Source: an uncultured bacterium (GTDB lineage Bacteria > Muiribacteriota > Ozemobacteria > Ozemobacterales > Ozemobacteraceae). From it: 64,000 nt of DNA. The stretch covers positions 179,525-243,524 of the forward strand of contig CALEDQ010000023.1 in the NCBI GenBank assembly GCA_937949615.1, given 5' to 3'. Position numbers and translations under genes: made by a program. Below are positions 8,144 to 16,420 of the stretch, piece by piece; position 1 is the first letter of the stretch; each line of letters opens with the position of its first letter. The notes beneath the pieces are model-generated. The model made no database searches. It was not told where the DNA came from and saw only the letters and a program-made list of their open reading frames with translations.

Positions 8144-9667
8144 ATGAACGGCAAAGCAAAAATTCTTGTTGTTGACGATGAACACAGTGTCAGATGGGCT
8201 TTTGAAAAGGCGCTGCAGAAGGCCGGTTATGAAGTGATGCTCGCAGAAAACGGCCTGAAAGGCTTGAAGCTCTATGAAAGCTTCAAACCAGATATTACTT
8301 TTGTCGATATCCGCATGCCGGAAATGGATGGTCTGCAGGTTCTCAAAAAGATCCGTGAACAGGACCCGGAAGCGCAGGTTGTCGTCATGACTGCCTATAC
8401 CGACATGGAAACAACCGTTACCGCAATGAAGCTTGGGGCTTATGATTTTCTCAGCAAGCCTTTCAATATTGACGAATGTCTGCTGCTGATTTCACGTGGC
8501 TTGAATACCCGTAACACCGGCAAAGAAGCAGAAGTTGCCGTGCAGGCGCCCAAATCGAGCGGTCTTAAAGGCAACAGCCCGGCCATGCAGGAAGTTTATA
8601 AGCTGATCGGCAAAGTTTCTGGCGAAGACGTGACTGTGCTGGTCACTGGTGAATCCGGCTCGGGTAAAGAACTGGTTGCGCAGGCGATTCATTATAATTC
8701 GCGCCGCTCTTCAAAGCCTTTCTGGGCAATTAACTGTACCGCCATCAACGAAAGCCTCATGGAATCAGAATTATTCGGCTACGAGAAAGGTGCCTTTACC
8801 GGGGCTGCTGCTGCTAAACCAGGCATGTTCGAGCTGGCCCAGGGCGGTACCATTTTTCTTGACGAAATTGGCGATATGAACCTCGAAATGCAGGCAAAGC
8901 TGCTGCGGGTACTTGAAGAACGCGAAATCGTCAGGGTAGGGGGCAATCGCCGCATCGACGTCGACGTCAGAATCATTGCCGCCACCAACAAGGATCTCCG
9001 CCGCCAGATCGCCGAAGGCCGCTTCCGGGAAGACCTTTTTCACCGCATCAAGGTTATCGAGATAAAACTGCCGTCATTGCGTGAACGGCCCGAAGATATT
9101 CCGCTGCTTGCCAAATATTTTTGCTCAATTCTTGCCGCGCAGCGTCGCGGTGTCCCCAAAATGCTCTCAGACGAATCGATCGGAGTTCTGGCTGCCTACC
9201 AATGGCCGGGTAACGTCAGAGAGCTTCGCAACGCTGTAGAGCAGTCTTATACTCTCAGCCGTGACCAGGTGATTCTGCCTGAGCATCTGCCGACTGAAGT
9301 CCGTCTTGGCGGCAGTCTCAAGCCAGAAAAGGCTGAACGCGAAGAGGCTCCGAAGGCTCAGGTCGAGCCACAACCGCAGACTGCAGAATCGACAACCCCG
9401 GCCCATGGCGAAACTACGCCTCAGCGAGAACTTGAAGACCGGTCTTTTGAGCCGTCAGCCGGTCCGGCAGCCATCTGTGCTCTGGTCAAAGAATTATTGA
9501 AGCAGAGTCCGGATGGTGATGCCTACGCTTTTGTTCTCGAAAAATTCGAGCGCGAGCTGCTGCGCCAGAGCCTTGAGCTGCATCGTCACAATCAGGTACA
9601 GAGCGCCGCCCATCTCGGTATAACGCGCAATACGCTGCGTGCCAAAATTGAAAAATACGGACTTTGA
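8144..9667 (+). CDS. NtrC-family sigma-54-dependent response regulator
   Basis: An enhancer-binding activator with three domains. The receiver domain (1-120) has acidic pocket Asp11/Asp12, phospho-acceptor Asp55 in FVDIRMPEMDG, and Lys in the SKPF segment. The AAA+ domain (about 140-380) has Walker A GESGSGKE (169-176), the sigma-54 contact loop GAFTGA (216-221) and Walker B IFLDEIG. A Fis-type helix-turn-helix ends the protein (AAHLGITRNTLRAKIEKYG). A Pro/Glu-rich linker of about 80 residues precedes the DNA-binding domain. Start at the ATG at 8144 with GAGGAG upstream. No partner kinase is adjacent; targets unknown. Its presence implies an rpoN gene elsewhere. Confidence 0.93.
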   Translation: MNGKAKILVVDDEHSVRWAFEKALQKAGYEVMLAENGLKGLKLYESFKPDITFVDIRMPEMDGLQVLKKIREQDPEAQVVVMTAYTDMETTVTAMKLGAYDFLSKPFNIDECLLLISRGLNTRNTGKEAEVAVQAPKSSGLKGNSPAMQEVYKLIGKVSGEDVTVLVTGESGSGKELVAQAIHYNSRRSSKPFWAINCTAINESLMESELFGYEKGAFTGAAAAKPGMFELAQGGTIFLDEIGDMNLEMQAKLLRVLEEREIVRVGGNRRIDVDVRIIAATNKDLRRQIAEGRFREDLFHRIKVIEIKLPSLRERPEDIPLLAKYFCSILAAQRRGVPKMLSDESIGVLAAYQWPGNVRELRNAVEQSYTLSRDQVILPEHLPTEVRLGGSLKPEKAEREEAPKAQVEPQPQTAESTTPAHGETTPQRELEDRSFEPSAGPAAICALVKELLKQSPDGDAYAFVLEKFERELLRQSLELHRHNQVQSAAHLGITRNTLRAKIEKYGL

Positions 9668-9697
9668 GGCCTGATCTGGTATTTATTCGCCGTAGAT

Positions 9698-9726
9698 TTG
9701 ACTCGCTTCTTTTATAGTGATAGGAT
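9698..9726 (+). promoter_or_regulatory. Promoter of the fmdB-like gene
   Basis: TTGACT (9698-9703), 17 bp, TAGGAT (9721-9726). The predicted start near 9733 gives a leader of about 60 bases before the ATG at 9796, which is preceded by AGGTGGAG. Confidence 0.6.
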
Positions 9727-9795
9727 GCCAGCATCGATCTTTTTAATCAGCTTTTTAAGGTTGATCTGTAAATTTATATCAGGTGGAGAGCCAAA

Positions 9796-10026
9796 ATGCC
9801 GATATATGAATTCGAGTGTTGCGACTGTCACAAAACTTTCGATAAACTCTGCTCGATTAAAGAAGACTTGACCAGGATTACCTGTGCTCACTGCAACGGC
9901 AACAACATTAGAAAAAAAGTTTCAGCATTTTCGACTTCAGGCAACCGCACCAGTCATGAACTTGGCGGTTCCGGCAGTTCATGCTCCAGTTGTTCCTCAG
10001 GCTCCTGTTCAACTTGTAACCACTAA
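9796..10026 (+). CDS. FmdB-family zinc ribbon protein
   Basis: A 76-aa protein starting MPIYEFEC. Cys8/Cys11 and Cys30/Cys33 (CAHC) form the FmdB/CxxC zinc ribbon, and the tail is Gly/Ser/Cys-rich, as is common in this family. The family is often described as a putative regulatory protein, but its biochemical role is not established. It has its own promoter upstream and a GC-rich hairpin directly downstream, so it may form a single-gene transcript. Confidence 0.9.
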   Translation: MPIYEFECCDCHKTFDKLCSIKEDLTRITCAHCNGNNIRKKVSAFSTSGNRTSHELGGSGSSCSSCSSGSCSTCNH

Positions 10027-10032
10027 AGAATT

Positions 10033-10065
10033 CCCCGGCCAGTTTTGTTGCGGCCGGGGTTAAAA
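10033..10065 (+). terminator. Probable terminator after the fmdB-like gene
   Basis: An 8-bp GC stem (CCCCGGCC / GGCCGGGG) with an 11-base loop, followed by TTAAAATTTTT. The tail is broken by A residues, so termination may be partial and may let the next gene (start 10086) be transcribed. Confidence 0.6.
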
Positions 10066-10085
10066 TTTTTCAAAAGGATGTTTGT

Positions 10086-11594
10086 ATGGCAATTAAAACT
10101 ATCATTATGGGCGCAGCAGGTCGTGATTTTCACAATTTCAACATGGTTTACCGCAATAACCCGACCTATGAAGTTGTCGCTTTCACTGCTACCCAGATTC
10201 CTGACATCGATGGTCGTGTTTACCCCGCCGAACTGGCCGGCAAGGGCTACCCGAAGGGAATCCCGATAGAAGCCGAAGAAAAACTTCTTGACCTCATCAA
10301 GAAACACAACGTTCAGGAAGTAGTTTTTTCTTATTCTGACGTGCCGCATGAATATATCATGCACCGCGCCAGCCAGGTTACCGCTGCCGGCGCCGCTTTT
10401 AAACTGCTCGGCTATCATCAGACCGCAATCAAATGCAGCAAACCGGTAGTCTCTGTCTGTGCCGTCAGAACTGGTTGTGGTAAATCCCAGACCACCCGTG
10501 CCGTTGTTAAGGCCCTCAAAGCCCTGGGTCTCAAGGTTGTTTCTGTAAGACATCCGATGCCCTACGGCGACCTCAAAAAACAGATCTGCCAGCGCTTCGC
10601 TTCATACAAAGATCTCGATCTGCACAAATGCACCATCGAAGAACGTGAAGAATATGAACCGCATATCGATATGGGCGCCGTTATCTATTCAGGCGTTGAT
10701 TATGAAGTAATCGCCCGCAATGCCGAAAAAGAAGCTGACGTTATCGTCTGGGACGGTGGCAACAATGACTTCCCGTTCTTCCAGTCAGATCTCAAATTTG
10801 TCGTTGCCGATCCGCATCGCCCCGGCCACGAAGCCGCCTATTACCCTGGCGAAGCCAACGTCTATACCGCTGATGTCATGGTTATCAACAAAATCGACTC
10901 AGCCAACCCCGAAGATATCAACTATGTTCGCGAAAACATTCTGGCCATGAACCCGACCTGTCAGATCATCGACGCAGCCAGCCCGATCTTCATCGACGGC
11001 TGGGAAAAGATCAGAGGCAAAAAAGTTGTGGTTATCGAAGACGGCCCGACTCTCACCCATGGCGAAATGACCATTGGTGCCGGTATCGTTGCTGCCCAGC
11101 GTTATGGCGCCGGCGAGATCGTCGACCCGAAGCCCTGGTTCAAAGGCACTATTCTCGCCGCTCTTGAAAAATATCCTCACATTGGCGATCTGATTCCGGC
11201 TCTTGGTTATGGCAAAAAGCAGACTGATGATCTTGAAAAAACCATCAACGCCTGTGAATGCGACCTGATCATCTCTGCTACTCCGATCGATATTACCCGC
11301 GTTGTCAAGGTTAAAAAGCCCTGTCTGCGCGTTGGCTATGAACTGCAGGAAATCGGTCGTCCGACCGTTGCCCAGCTTGTAGAAGAATTCATCGGCAAAA
11401 GCAAGAAGGCTGCCAAACCGGCTAAAGCTGACAAACCCGCCAAAGCTGAAAAGCCTGCCAAAGCTGAAAAGCCTGCTAAAGCTGACAAACCCGCTAAAGC
11501 TGAAAAGCCCGCTAAAGCCGAAAAACCGGCCAAAGCTGAAAAAGCCGAAAAGCCCGCCAAAGGCAAACCCGGTCGCAAGCCCAAAGCAAAATAA
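10086..11594 (+). CDS. Cyclic 2,3-diphosphoglycerate synthetase-like P-loop NTPase with Lys/Ala/Pro repeat tail
   Basis: The N-terminus (MGAAGRDFHNFN) looks like a Rossmann nucleotide fold and is followed by a second P-loop near residue 133 (VRTGCGKSQTTR), then VWDGGNNDFPF and INKID. This arrangement matches the GTPase family annotated as cyclic 2,3-diphosphoglycerate synthetase-like in bacteria; true cDPG synthesis is known from methanogens, and the bacterial function is unproven. The last 60 residues are seven copies of PAKA(E/D)K followed by a Lys/Arg-rich end, probably a disordered polycation for nucleic-acid or ribosome contact. Flanked by hairpins on both sides. Length 502 aa. Confidence 0.75.
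   Translation: MAIKTIIMGAAGRDFHNFNMVYRNNPTYEVVAFTATQIPDIDGRVYPAELAGKGYPKGIPIEAEEKLLDLIKKHNVQEVVFSYSDVPHEYIMHRASQVTAAGAAFKLLGYHQTAIKCSKPVVSVCAVRTGCGKSQTTRAVVKALKALGLKVVSVRHPMPYGDLKKQICQRFASYKDLDLHKCTIEEREEYEPHIDMGAVIYSGVDYEVIARNAEKEADVIVWDGGNNDFPFFQSDLKFVVADPHRPGHEAAYYPGEANVYTADVMVINKIDSANPEDINYVRENILAMNPTCQIIDAASPIFIDGWEKIRGKKVVVIEDGPTLTHGEMTIGAGIVAAQRYGAGEIVDPKPWFKGTILAALEKYPHIGDLIPALGYGKKQTDDLEKTINACECDLIISATPIDITRVVKVKKPCLRVGYELQEIGRPTVAQLVEEFIGKSKKAAKPAKADKPAKAEKPAKAEKPAKADKPAKAEKPAKAEKPAKAEKAEKPAKGKPGRKPKAK
11418..11543 (+). repeat. Seven 18-bp tandem repeats encoding PAKA(E/D)K
   Basis: Seven in-frame 18-bp units (such as CCCGCCAAAGCTGAAAAG) run head to tail at the 3' end of the GTPase gene. 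Only third-position and Asp/Glu changes distinguish the copies, consistent with recent slippage or recombination under coding constraint. Confidence 0.95.
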
Positions 11595-11609
11595 GCCCTG
11601 ATATAAAAA

Positions 11610-11640
11610 AACAGCCCCGGAAAACCGGGGCTGTTTTTTT
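11610..11640. terminator. Strong intrinsic terminator between convergent genes
   Basis: An 11-bp stem AACAGCCCCGG / CCGGGGCTGTT with an AAAA loop, T-run on the plus side and A-run on the left, so it can stop transcription from both directions (GTPase gene + and TPR gene -). Confidence 0.95.
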
Positions 11641-11700
11641 ATATACAAACTTCGTAAAGATTGTAAAACCAGACGCCATGGTACAGCAAACCGCTGGTCG

Positions 11701-14517
11701 TCAGCAGGGCTTGCCACAGGTGTTGCAGTAATAATCTTTGAGAGAGTTTACGGCATTGCAGTGTGGGCAGTTTTTCTGTGGCCCGGAAGGGGGGGCCGGT
11801 TTTGCCGCCGGCGGAGCCGGTGCTACTGGCTTCAAGGGTGGCAACAGATTTTCGCTGTCGTCGCCTATGCTGTCATAATCAGGGAAACCGCCGCCTGCGG
11901 GCGCTGCCGGCAGACCCGGTTCGTTGCCAATGCTCTCGTAATCTGGGAACGCACCAGAAGCTGGTGTTTGCGTTGGATAAGTGTCGTTGCCGATACTTTC
12001 GTAATCGGGAAAGCCGCCTGCCGGCGTCGAGGACGGCTGACTGCCGTCGTTGCCGATGCTGTCATAGTCAGGAAAAGCCCCTGGACTGGCCGGTTTTACG
12101 GCTGGTTCGTTATCCGTTTTAAGGCGCAGGCCACTGCGTGCCTGACCAGTGGCGGCTCTAGGCCTGTCTTCCATGAACTCACTCTGGGCCGGAAAACGGC
12201 TTGCGGCGGTTTCCCGCCACTTCTGGGCTTCTTGAGGATTGTCGAGGCGATGATAATTCTCGATGATCGCCATATAATATTCAGGAACCTCAGGAGCGGC
12301 CTTGATGGCGCGTTCGAAAATTTTCAGGGACTGCTGACTGTAGGTTTGCCGTTTGATGAAAACATCAGCGAGATAAACCACCGACTCGACATCGGCCGGG
12401 TTGATCGAAATGGCTTTGAGAATAAAATCCTGAGCCATTTTGTGGTCAGCCTGCTGCTTGATATATACTCTTGCCAGGTATGAAATGACATCTTTACGGG
12501 CTTCATCGATTTTAAGCAGAGCCTGCACATGTTCGAGACCCGTTGGTGAAGAGTCTTCAATGATAAGGGCGGCTTCGCCGGCAATCCTTTTGGCGAGCGG
12601 GTTGCGGGCATCTTTTTTGAGAAGGCTGTTGGCCATTTCGTAGGCCCGTTGCGGGTTGCCGGTGCGTAAAAGGGCTTCGGCCAGCATGACCTGAACCTGT
12701 TTAGGGTTAGGCGTGTCTTCTCTGGCAAAACGCTCCTCAAGAAAAGCGAGGTTGGCTTCATAATCGCCGCTTTCCTTGATCTTTTCGAGCTTGTTGATCA
12801 TGCTCGTCGCTTTCCAGTTGGCAAGCGCTTCCTTGCCCATTTTTATCGCCGGAAAGGCAAGCCCGAGCAGGAGAATATAAATGCCAAACTGCACCTTATA
12901 CAGGTAGATCCAGTAGATTGTACTCGAAATGTCGGCTCTGAATGAACTGTTGCGGTTTTTAACCCGGGTAAGGTATTCGAGCGCTTTGTCTCTGTCGCCT
13001 TCCTGATAGCTGACCATGCCGATGATGTAATCGTGCAGGGTTTCGTGCTCAGAGTCGCCCTCAAGAGCAATGATTGCTTCGCGGGCTTCAGTATATTTGC
13101 CGGTTTTAAGGCAGGTTTCGGCAAAGATGGCCGAAATGGCTTTGCTGTGCTCGGGAAATTCGGAAAGCAGTTCTTTGCCCTGGTTGTAGCATTCTTCATA
13201 GTTTGCGGCCGAAAAAAGATTGTCGAATTCATTGAATTTTATCGAAAAGGCGTTCTGTCTTTCGCGGGCCTTTGCGGCTTTTTGCTTCATTTCAGCAATG
13301 CGGGCCGGCAGGTCTTTGTTGTCTGGAGCAAGACCGAGGGCCTTTTCATAGCTCATGGCGGCCATGTCGAAGTTCTTTTTCTGTTCGTTATCTTCGCCCT
13401 CTTTGATAAAGAGCTGCAATTGCCTTGCCAGTTCCATTTTGCGCTTCTTTTCGGCGATTACGGCTGCGCTGGCTTTTGCTTCTTCTGCCCTGATTTTATC
13501 CACAATGTCTGAAACTGACTTGAGACGTTCTGCCAGATCCTTGTTTTCCGGGAATTCCTGGGACGATTCATGCAGTTTTTCAAGAGCTTCTTCATATTTT
13601 TTTGCTTCAATCAGAGCATCGATGTCTTTTATTGACTTCTTCAGAGAAGCTTCCTTCTCGATTTTATCCATTAATTCAAGAATCTCTGAAGATTTTGCTC
13701 CGGGCATTTTGCCGGCATTCTGCAGCAACTCAAGGGCTTTGGCATAATCGCCCTTCTCAGAACTTGTCTTGGCTTCGTCCACGAGGCGTTTAACGCTCTC
13801 TTCGGCTTTATTGTTCAATTCTCGCTTGAGGGCATACATGTCTTCATTATGAGCTCTGATTTTGCCGGCGTGGTCGAGATAGGTTTTGGTCATGGCAAAG
13901 TCGCCGTCGCGATAAAACGCTTTGGCAACTATGACGAGAGAGGTCTGCAGATTTTGATCGTCTGCTTCTGCAAGCGCCTGCGCGTTGGCTTTTACGATAA
14001 GATCGCCCTCTTTTTTTATCTTTTCGTATTCGCCGGTTTTCCACCAGTGTTCGAGCAGACTCTGCCAGATCTTTGTCCCGCCCGGGTAAGCCTGGCAGGC
14101 TTTAAGAAGAGAATCGGCCATTTCATTGGTCTGGCCTTTTGCCTGAGCAGCTTTGGCATTCAAAATATAGAGCGCTCCAAGGGTTTTCTGCACTTCAAGT
14201 TCACCAGGATTGAGCTTTAGGGCCTTGACCAGAAATTTTTCCGCTTCCGCTTCCTTTTTCATTTTGATAAAAGCCCGGCCGGCGAGAAACCAGGGTTCCC
14301 AGTTGTCTGGCTCAAGATCCATGGCCTGTTTTAACAATTTCAGAGCCTGCTCATACTGAAAAAGGTTCAGATGGTCTTTGGCTTTTTTGGTCAGTTCTTC
14401 TGACGCGCCGATCTGTTTTTGTGCGCAGACTGGAGCCATGCATGAAATCAGCATGACCAGCAATAACAACAGTAATCTGCAACTGTTTCTAACCGGCATA
14501 GTTTGTGTCTGGAGCAT
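11701..14517 (-). CDS. Large membrane-spanning TPR protein with four FPDY(D/E)SIG motifs and C-terminal zinc ribbon
   Basis: 938 aa. A signal sequence lies at residues 10-32 (possible cleavage after VCA, or a lipobox-like LISC). TPR repeats begin with FQYEQALKLLKQAMDLEPDN and continue to about residue 530, mixed with charged coiled-coil stretches. A hydrophobic helix (about 535-560, FGIYILLLGLAFPAI) is followed by Lys-rich sequence, which by the positive-inside rule places the second half in the cytoplasm. More TPRs follow to about 790, then a Pro-rich linker with four copies of FPDY(D/E)SIG, then a CPHC...CNTCG zinc ribbon. Probably a scaffold; no enzymatic motif. The start could also be the ATG six codons later. 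Confidence 0.75.
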   Translation of the reverse strand: MLQTQTMPVRNSCRLLLLLLVMLISCMAPVCAQKQIGASEELTKKAKDHLNLFQYEQALKLLKQAMDLEPDNWEPWFLAGRAFIKMKKEAEAEKFLVKALKLNPGELEVQKTLGALYILNAKAAQAKGQTNEMADSLLKACQAYPGGTKIWQSLLEHWWKTGEYEKIKKEGDLIVKANAQALAEADDQNLQTSLVIVAKAFYRDGDFAMTKTYLDHAGKIRAHNEDMYALKRELNNKAEESVKRLVDEAKTSSEKGDYAKALELLQNAGKMPGAKSSEILELMDKIEKEASLKKSIKDIDALIEAKKYEEALEKLHESSQEFPENKDLAERLKSVSDIVDKIRAEEAKASAAVIAEKKRKMELARQLQLFIKEGEDNEQKKNFDMAAMSYEKALGLAPDNKDLPARIAEMKQKAAKARERQNAFSIKFNEFDNLFSAANYEECYNQGKELLSEFPEHSKAISAIFAETCLKTGKYTEAREAIIALEGDSEHETLHDYIIGMVSYQEGDRDKALEYLTRVKNRNSSFRADISSTIYWIYLYKVQFGIYILLLGLAFPAIKMGKEALANWKATSMINKLEKIKESGDYEANLAFLEERFAREDTPNPKQVQVMLAEALLRTGNPQRAYEMANSLLKKDARNPLAKRIAGEAALIIEDSSPTGLEHVQALLKIDEARKDVISYLARVYIKQQADHKMAQDFILKAISINPADVESVVYLADVFIKRQTYSQQSLKIFERAIKAAPEVPEYYMAIIENYHRLDNPQEAQKWRETAASRFPAQSEFMEDRPRAATGQARSGLRLKTDNEPAVKPASPGAFPDYDSIGNDGSQPSSTPAGGFPDYESIGNDTYPTQTPASGAFPDYESIGNEPGLPAAPAGGGFPDYDSIGDDSENLLPPLKPVAPAPPAAKPAPPSGPQKNCPHCNAVNSLKDYYCNTCGKPC
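11862..12077 (-). repeat. Four-copy repeat encoding FPDY(D/E)SIG(N/D)
   Basis: Four copies of a roughly 26-bp unit at about 11862, 11928, 11988 and 12051, spaced 60-66 bp apart. Each encodes G-(A/G)-FPDY-(D/E)-SIG-(N/D)-(D/E), separated by Pro/Ser/Thr/Ala-rich linkers of about 12 residues. The conserved core within variable linkers suggests a short binding motif presented in multiple copies. Confidence 0.9.
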
Positions 14518-14638
14518 CTTGGAGACTTAAAAATAACCTTTTTTTTAAACTAAGGCAATGAAAAAACAAAACTATGTACAATTTGTGATTGATTTTTCCC
14601 CTAAAAAGCTTTTATCAGAAAGCAGTGGCAAATATTCA

Positions 14639-14667
14639 TTGACTTGCTGTGCCCCCTTGAATATAAT
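14639..14667 (+). promoter_or_regulatory. Promoter of secD-secF
   Basis: TTGACT (14639-14644), 17 bp, TATAAT (14662-14667). The predicted start near 14674 leaves a leader of about 36 bases with CAAGGGAG before the secD ATG. The rest of the 192-bp gap must carry the divergent TPR-gene promoter, which I could not define. Confidence 0.85.
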
Positions 14668-14709
14668 ACGTGTCTACTTTGGTCGACCTCAGCAAGGGAG
14701 TTTCTGTAA

Positions 14710-16392
14710 ATGAAGAGTAAACATAGTGTCAAAATCATTGTAGTATTAGCGGTATTGCTGTTCTCAGTTTTTTACGCGCTGCCGTCTACAAAGATATGGG
14801 AAAGCGCCTTCGGCATCATTTCCCCTGATGAACAGGCCGGTGTGCCTGCCCGCCTGCTTGAATATTCTGCCGGCGAAGACGGAAAATCAGCCGTGGTGAA
14901 AATCCAGGTTGATAAGATGGCAGAGCTTTTCAACAGAAGCAAAAACCCGGTGCGTCCTGATGACGCCCTTAATAATGTTGCTGAAACTGTGCGCAAGACT
15001 CTTGTCGACGCAGGTTGTGAAGCTCGTGTAATCAACCCCGATTACGAAAATGGCAATGCCAGCATCAGAGTTAACGGCAAATCGGTTGATGAACTCAAGG
15101 CTCTTGTCGGTTCTTCAAAGCTCTATGCCAAACTTCCCCTGATGCTTGCTTCTCTCTTCCCCAGATCCAAGATTACCCTTGGTCTCGACCTCAAGGGCGG
15201 TATCGACCTTGTTTATCAGGTTGACCTCAACTCGATTCAGGAAAACGACAGCATTACCGATGCGGTTAAACGCTCGGTTGAAATTATCAGAAACAGAATC
15301 GACATGTATGGTATTGCCGAACCCAGCATCAAAGCTCAGGAAGGCAACCGTATCCGTATTCAGCTGCCTGGCGTTAAAGACCCGGAACGTGTTAAACAGC
15401 TGATTCAGAACACAGCTATGCTGCAGTTCCATATCGTTATCGATCAGGCTATCACCGCCGCTCAGCTCGAACCGGTTAACCCCGAATCTGAAATAGTACT
15501 CATGAAACCCGCCAGCCCTCAGCAGCAGGCTATGTGGTTCAAACTCAACAAAAAAGCCGATGTTACCGGCCGCGATCTTAAATTCGCCAAAGTAGCATTC
15601 GACGATATGGGCGCTCCGATCGTTCACCTCGAATTCAACGCCGAAGGTGCCGCCAAGTTTGCCCAGGTTACTGGTTCACACATTGGCGAACAGCTGGCCA
15701 TCGTTCTTGATAACAAGGTTCACAGTGCTCCCGTTATTCAGTCCCGCATTACCGGCGGTATGGCTCAGATCACCGGCCGCTTCACACTAGAAGAAGCTCA
15801 GAACCTCTCGATCGTTCTCCGCGCCGGCGCTCTTCCCGCCAGCCTGATCGCCCTCGAAAGCCGCGTTGTCGGCCCGACTCTCGGCCAGGAATCAATCAAA
15901 GCCGGCTGGGCAGCTGGCCTCATCGGCGCTCTGCTTGTCTTCATGTATATGGCAGTATTCTACAAACTCTCAGGCATTTTTGCCGACATGGCAGTTCTGT
16001 TCAATACCCTGATCATCTTTGCCGTTCTCGTTTTCTTCGGCGGCACCCTGACTCTGCCCGGTATTGCCGGTCTCATTCTTACCGTTGGTATGGCCGTTGA
16101 CGCCAACGTTATCATCTTTGAAAGAATCAAAGAAGAATTCAAGTCTGGCAAGACTGTTAAGGCTTCGATAAATGCCGGTTTTGACCGCGCTCTTGCCTGT
16201 ATCATCGACTCTAACGTAACCACTCTGCTGACCGTTGCGATTCTCTATGCTTTCGGTTCTGGCCCAATCCGCGGTTTTGCGACCACACTCGGTATTGGTC
16301 TCATTGCCAACGTTTTCACTGCCATCGTCTGCGTTAAACTGGCCCTTGACATGTATTACGCCGATGGTCGCGCCAAAACCCTGAGCATCTGA
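14710..16392 (+). CDS. secD: Protein translocase subunit SecD
   Basis: Inner-membrane RND-type subunit that uses proton motive force to complete Sec-dependent export. The N-terminal membrane anchor (residues 8-24) is followed by the large periplasmic domain. The hallmark LGLDLKGGIDLVYQV, the P2-domain segment EIIRNRIDMYGIAEPSI, and the C-terminal five-helix SecD/SecF block starting near VVGPTLGQESIKAG are all present, with the VGMAVDANVIIFERIKEE motif. Length 560 aa is normal. secF follows after 28 bases. Confidence 0.97.
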   Translation: MKSKHSVKIIVVLAVLLFSVFYALPSTKIWESAFGIISPDEQAGVPARLLEYSAGEDGKSAVVKIQVDKMAELFNRSKNPVRPDDALNNVAETVRKTLVDAGCEARVINPDYENGNASIRVNGKSVDELKALVGSSKLYAKLPLMLASLFPRSKITLGLDLKGGIDLVYQVDLNSIQENDSITDAVKRSVEIIRNRIDMYGIAEPSIKAQEGNRIRIQLPGVKDPERVKQLIQNTAMLQFHIVIDQAITAAQLEPVNPESEIVLMKPASPQQQAMWFKLNKKADVTGRDLKFAKVAFDDMGAPIVHLEFNAEGAAKFAQVTGSHIGEQLAIVLDNKVHSAPVIQSRITGGMAQITGRFTLEEAQNLSIVLRAGALPASLIALESRVVGPTLGQESIKAGWAAGLIGALLVFMYMAVFYKLSGIFADMAVLFNTLIIFAVLVFFGGTLTLPGIAGLILTVGMAVDANVIIFERIKEEFKSGKTVKASINAGFDRALACIIDSNVTTLLTVAILYAFGSGPIRGFATTLGIGLIANVFTAIVCVKLALDMYYADGRAKTLSI

Positions 16393-16420
16393 TTTAAAGT
16401 AAAGAGAAAGGTTAAAAACC

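Noticed and set aside
11418..11543. Possible CRISPR-like direct repeats
   Set aside because: The units are contiguous without spacers, 18 bp and in frame, so they are coding tandem repeats.
11336..11584. Minus-strand repeat protein (LAGFSA repeats)
   Set aside because: It is the reverse reading of the PAKA(E/D)K repeats of the GTPase gene.
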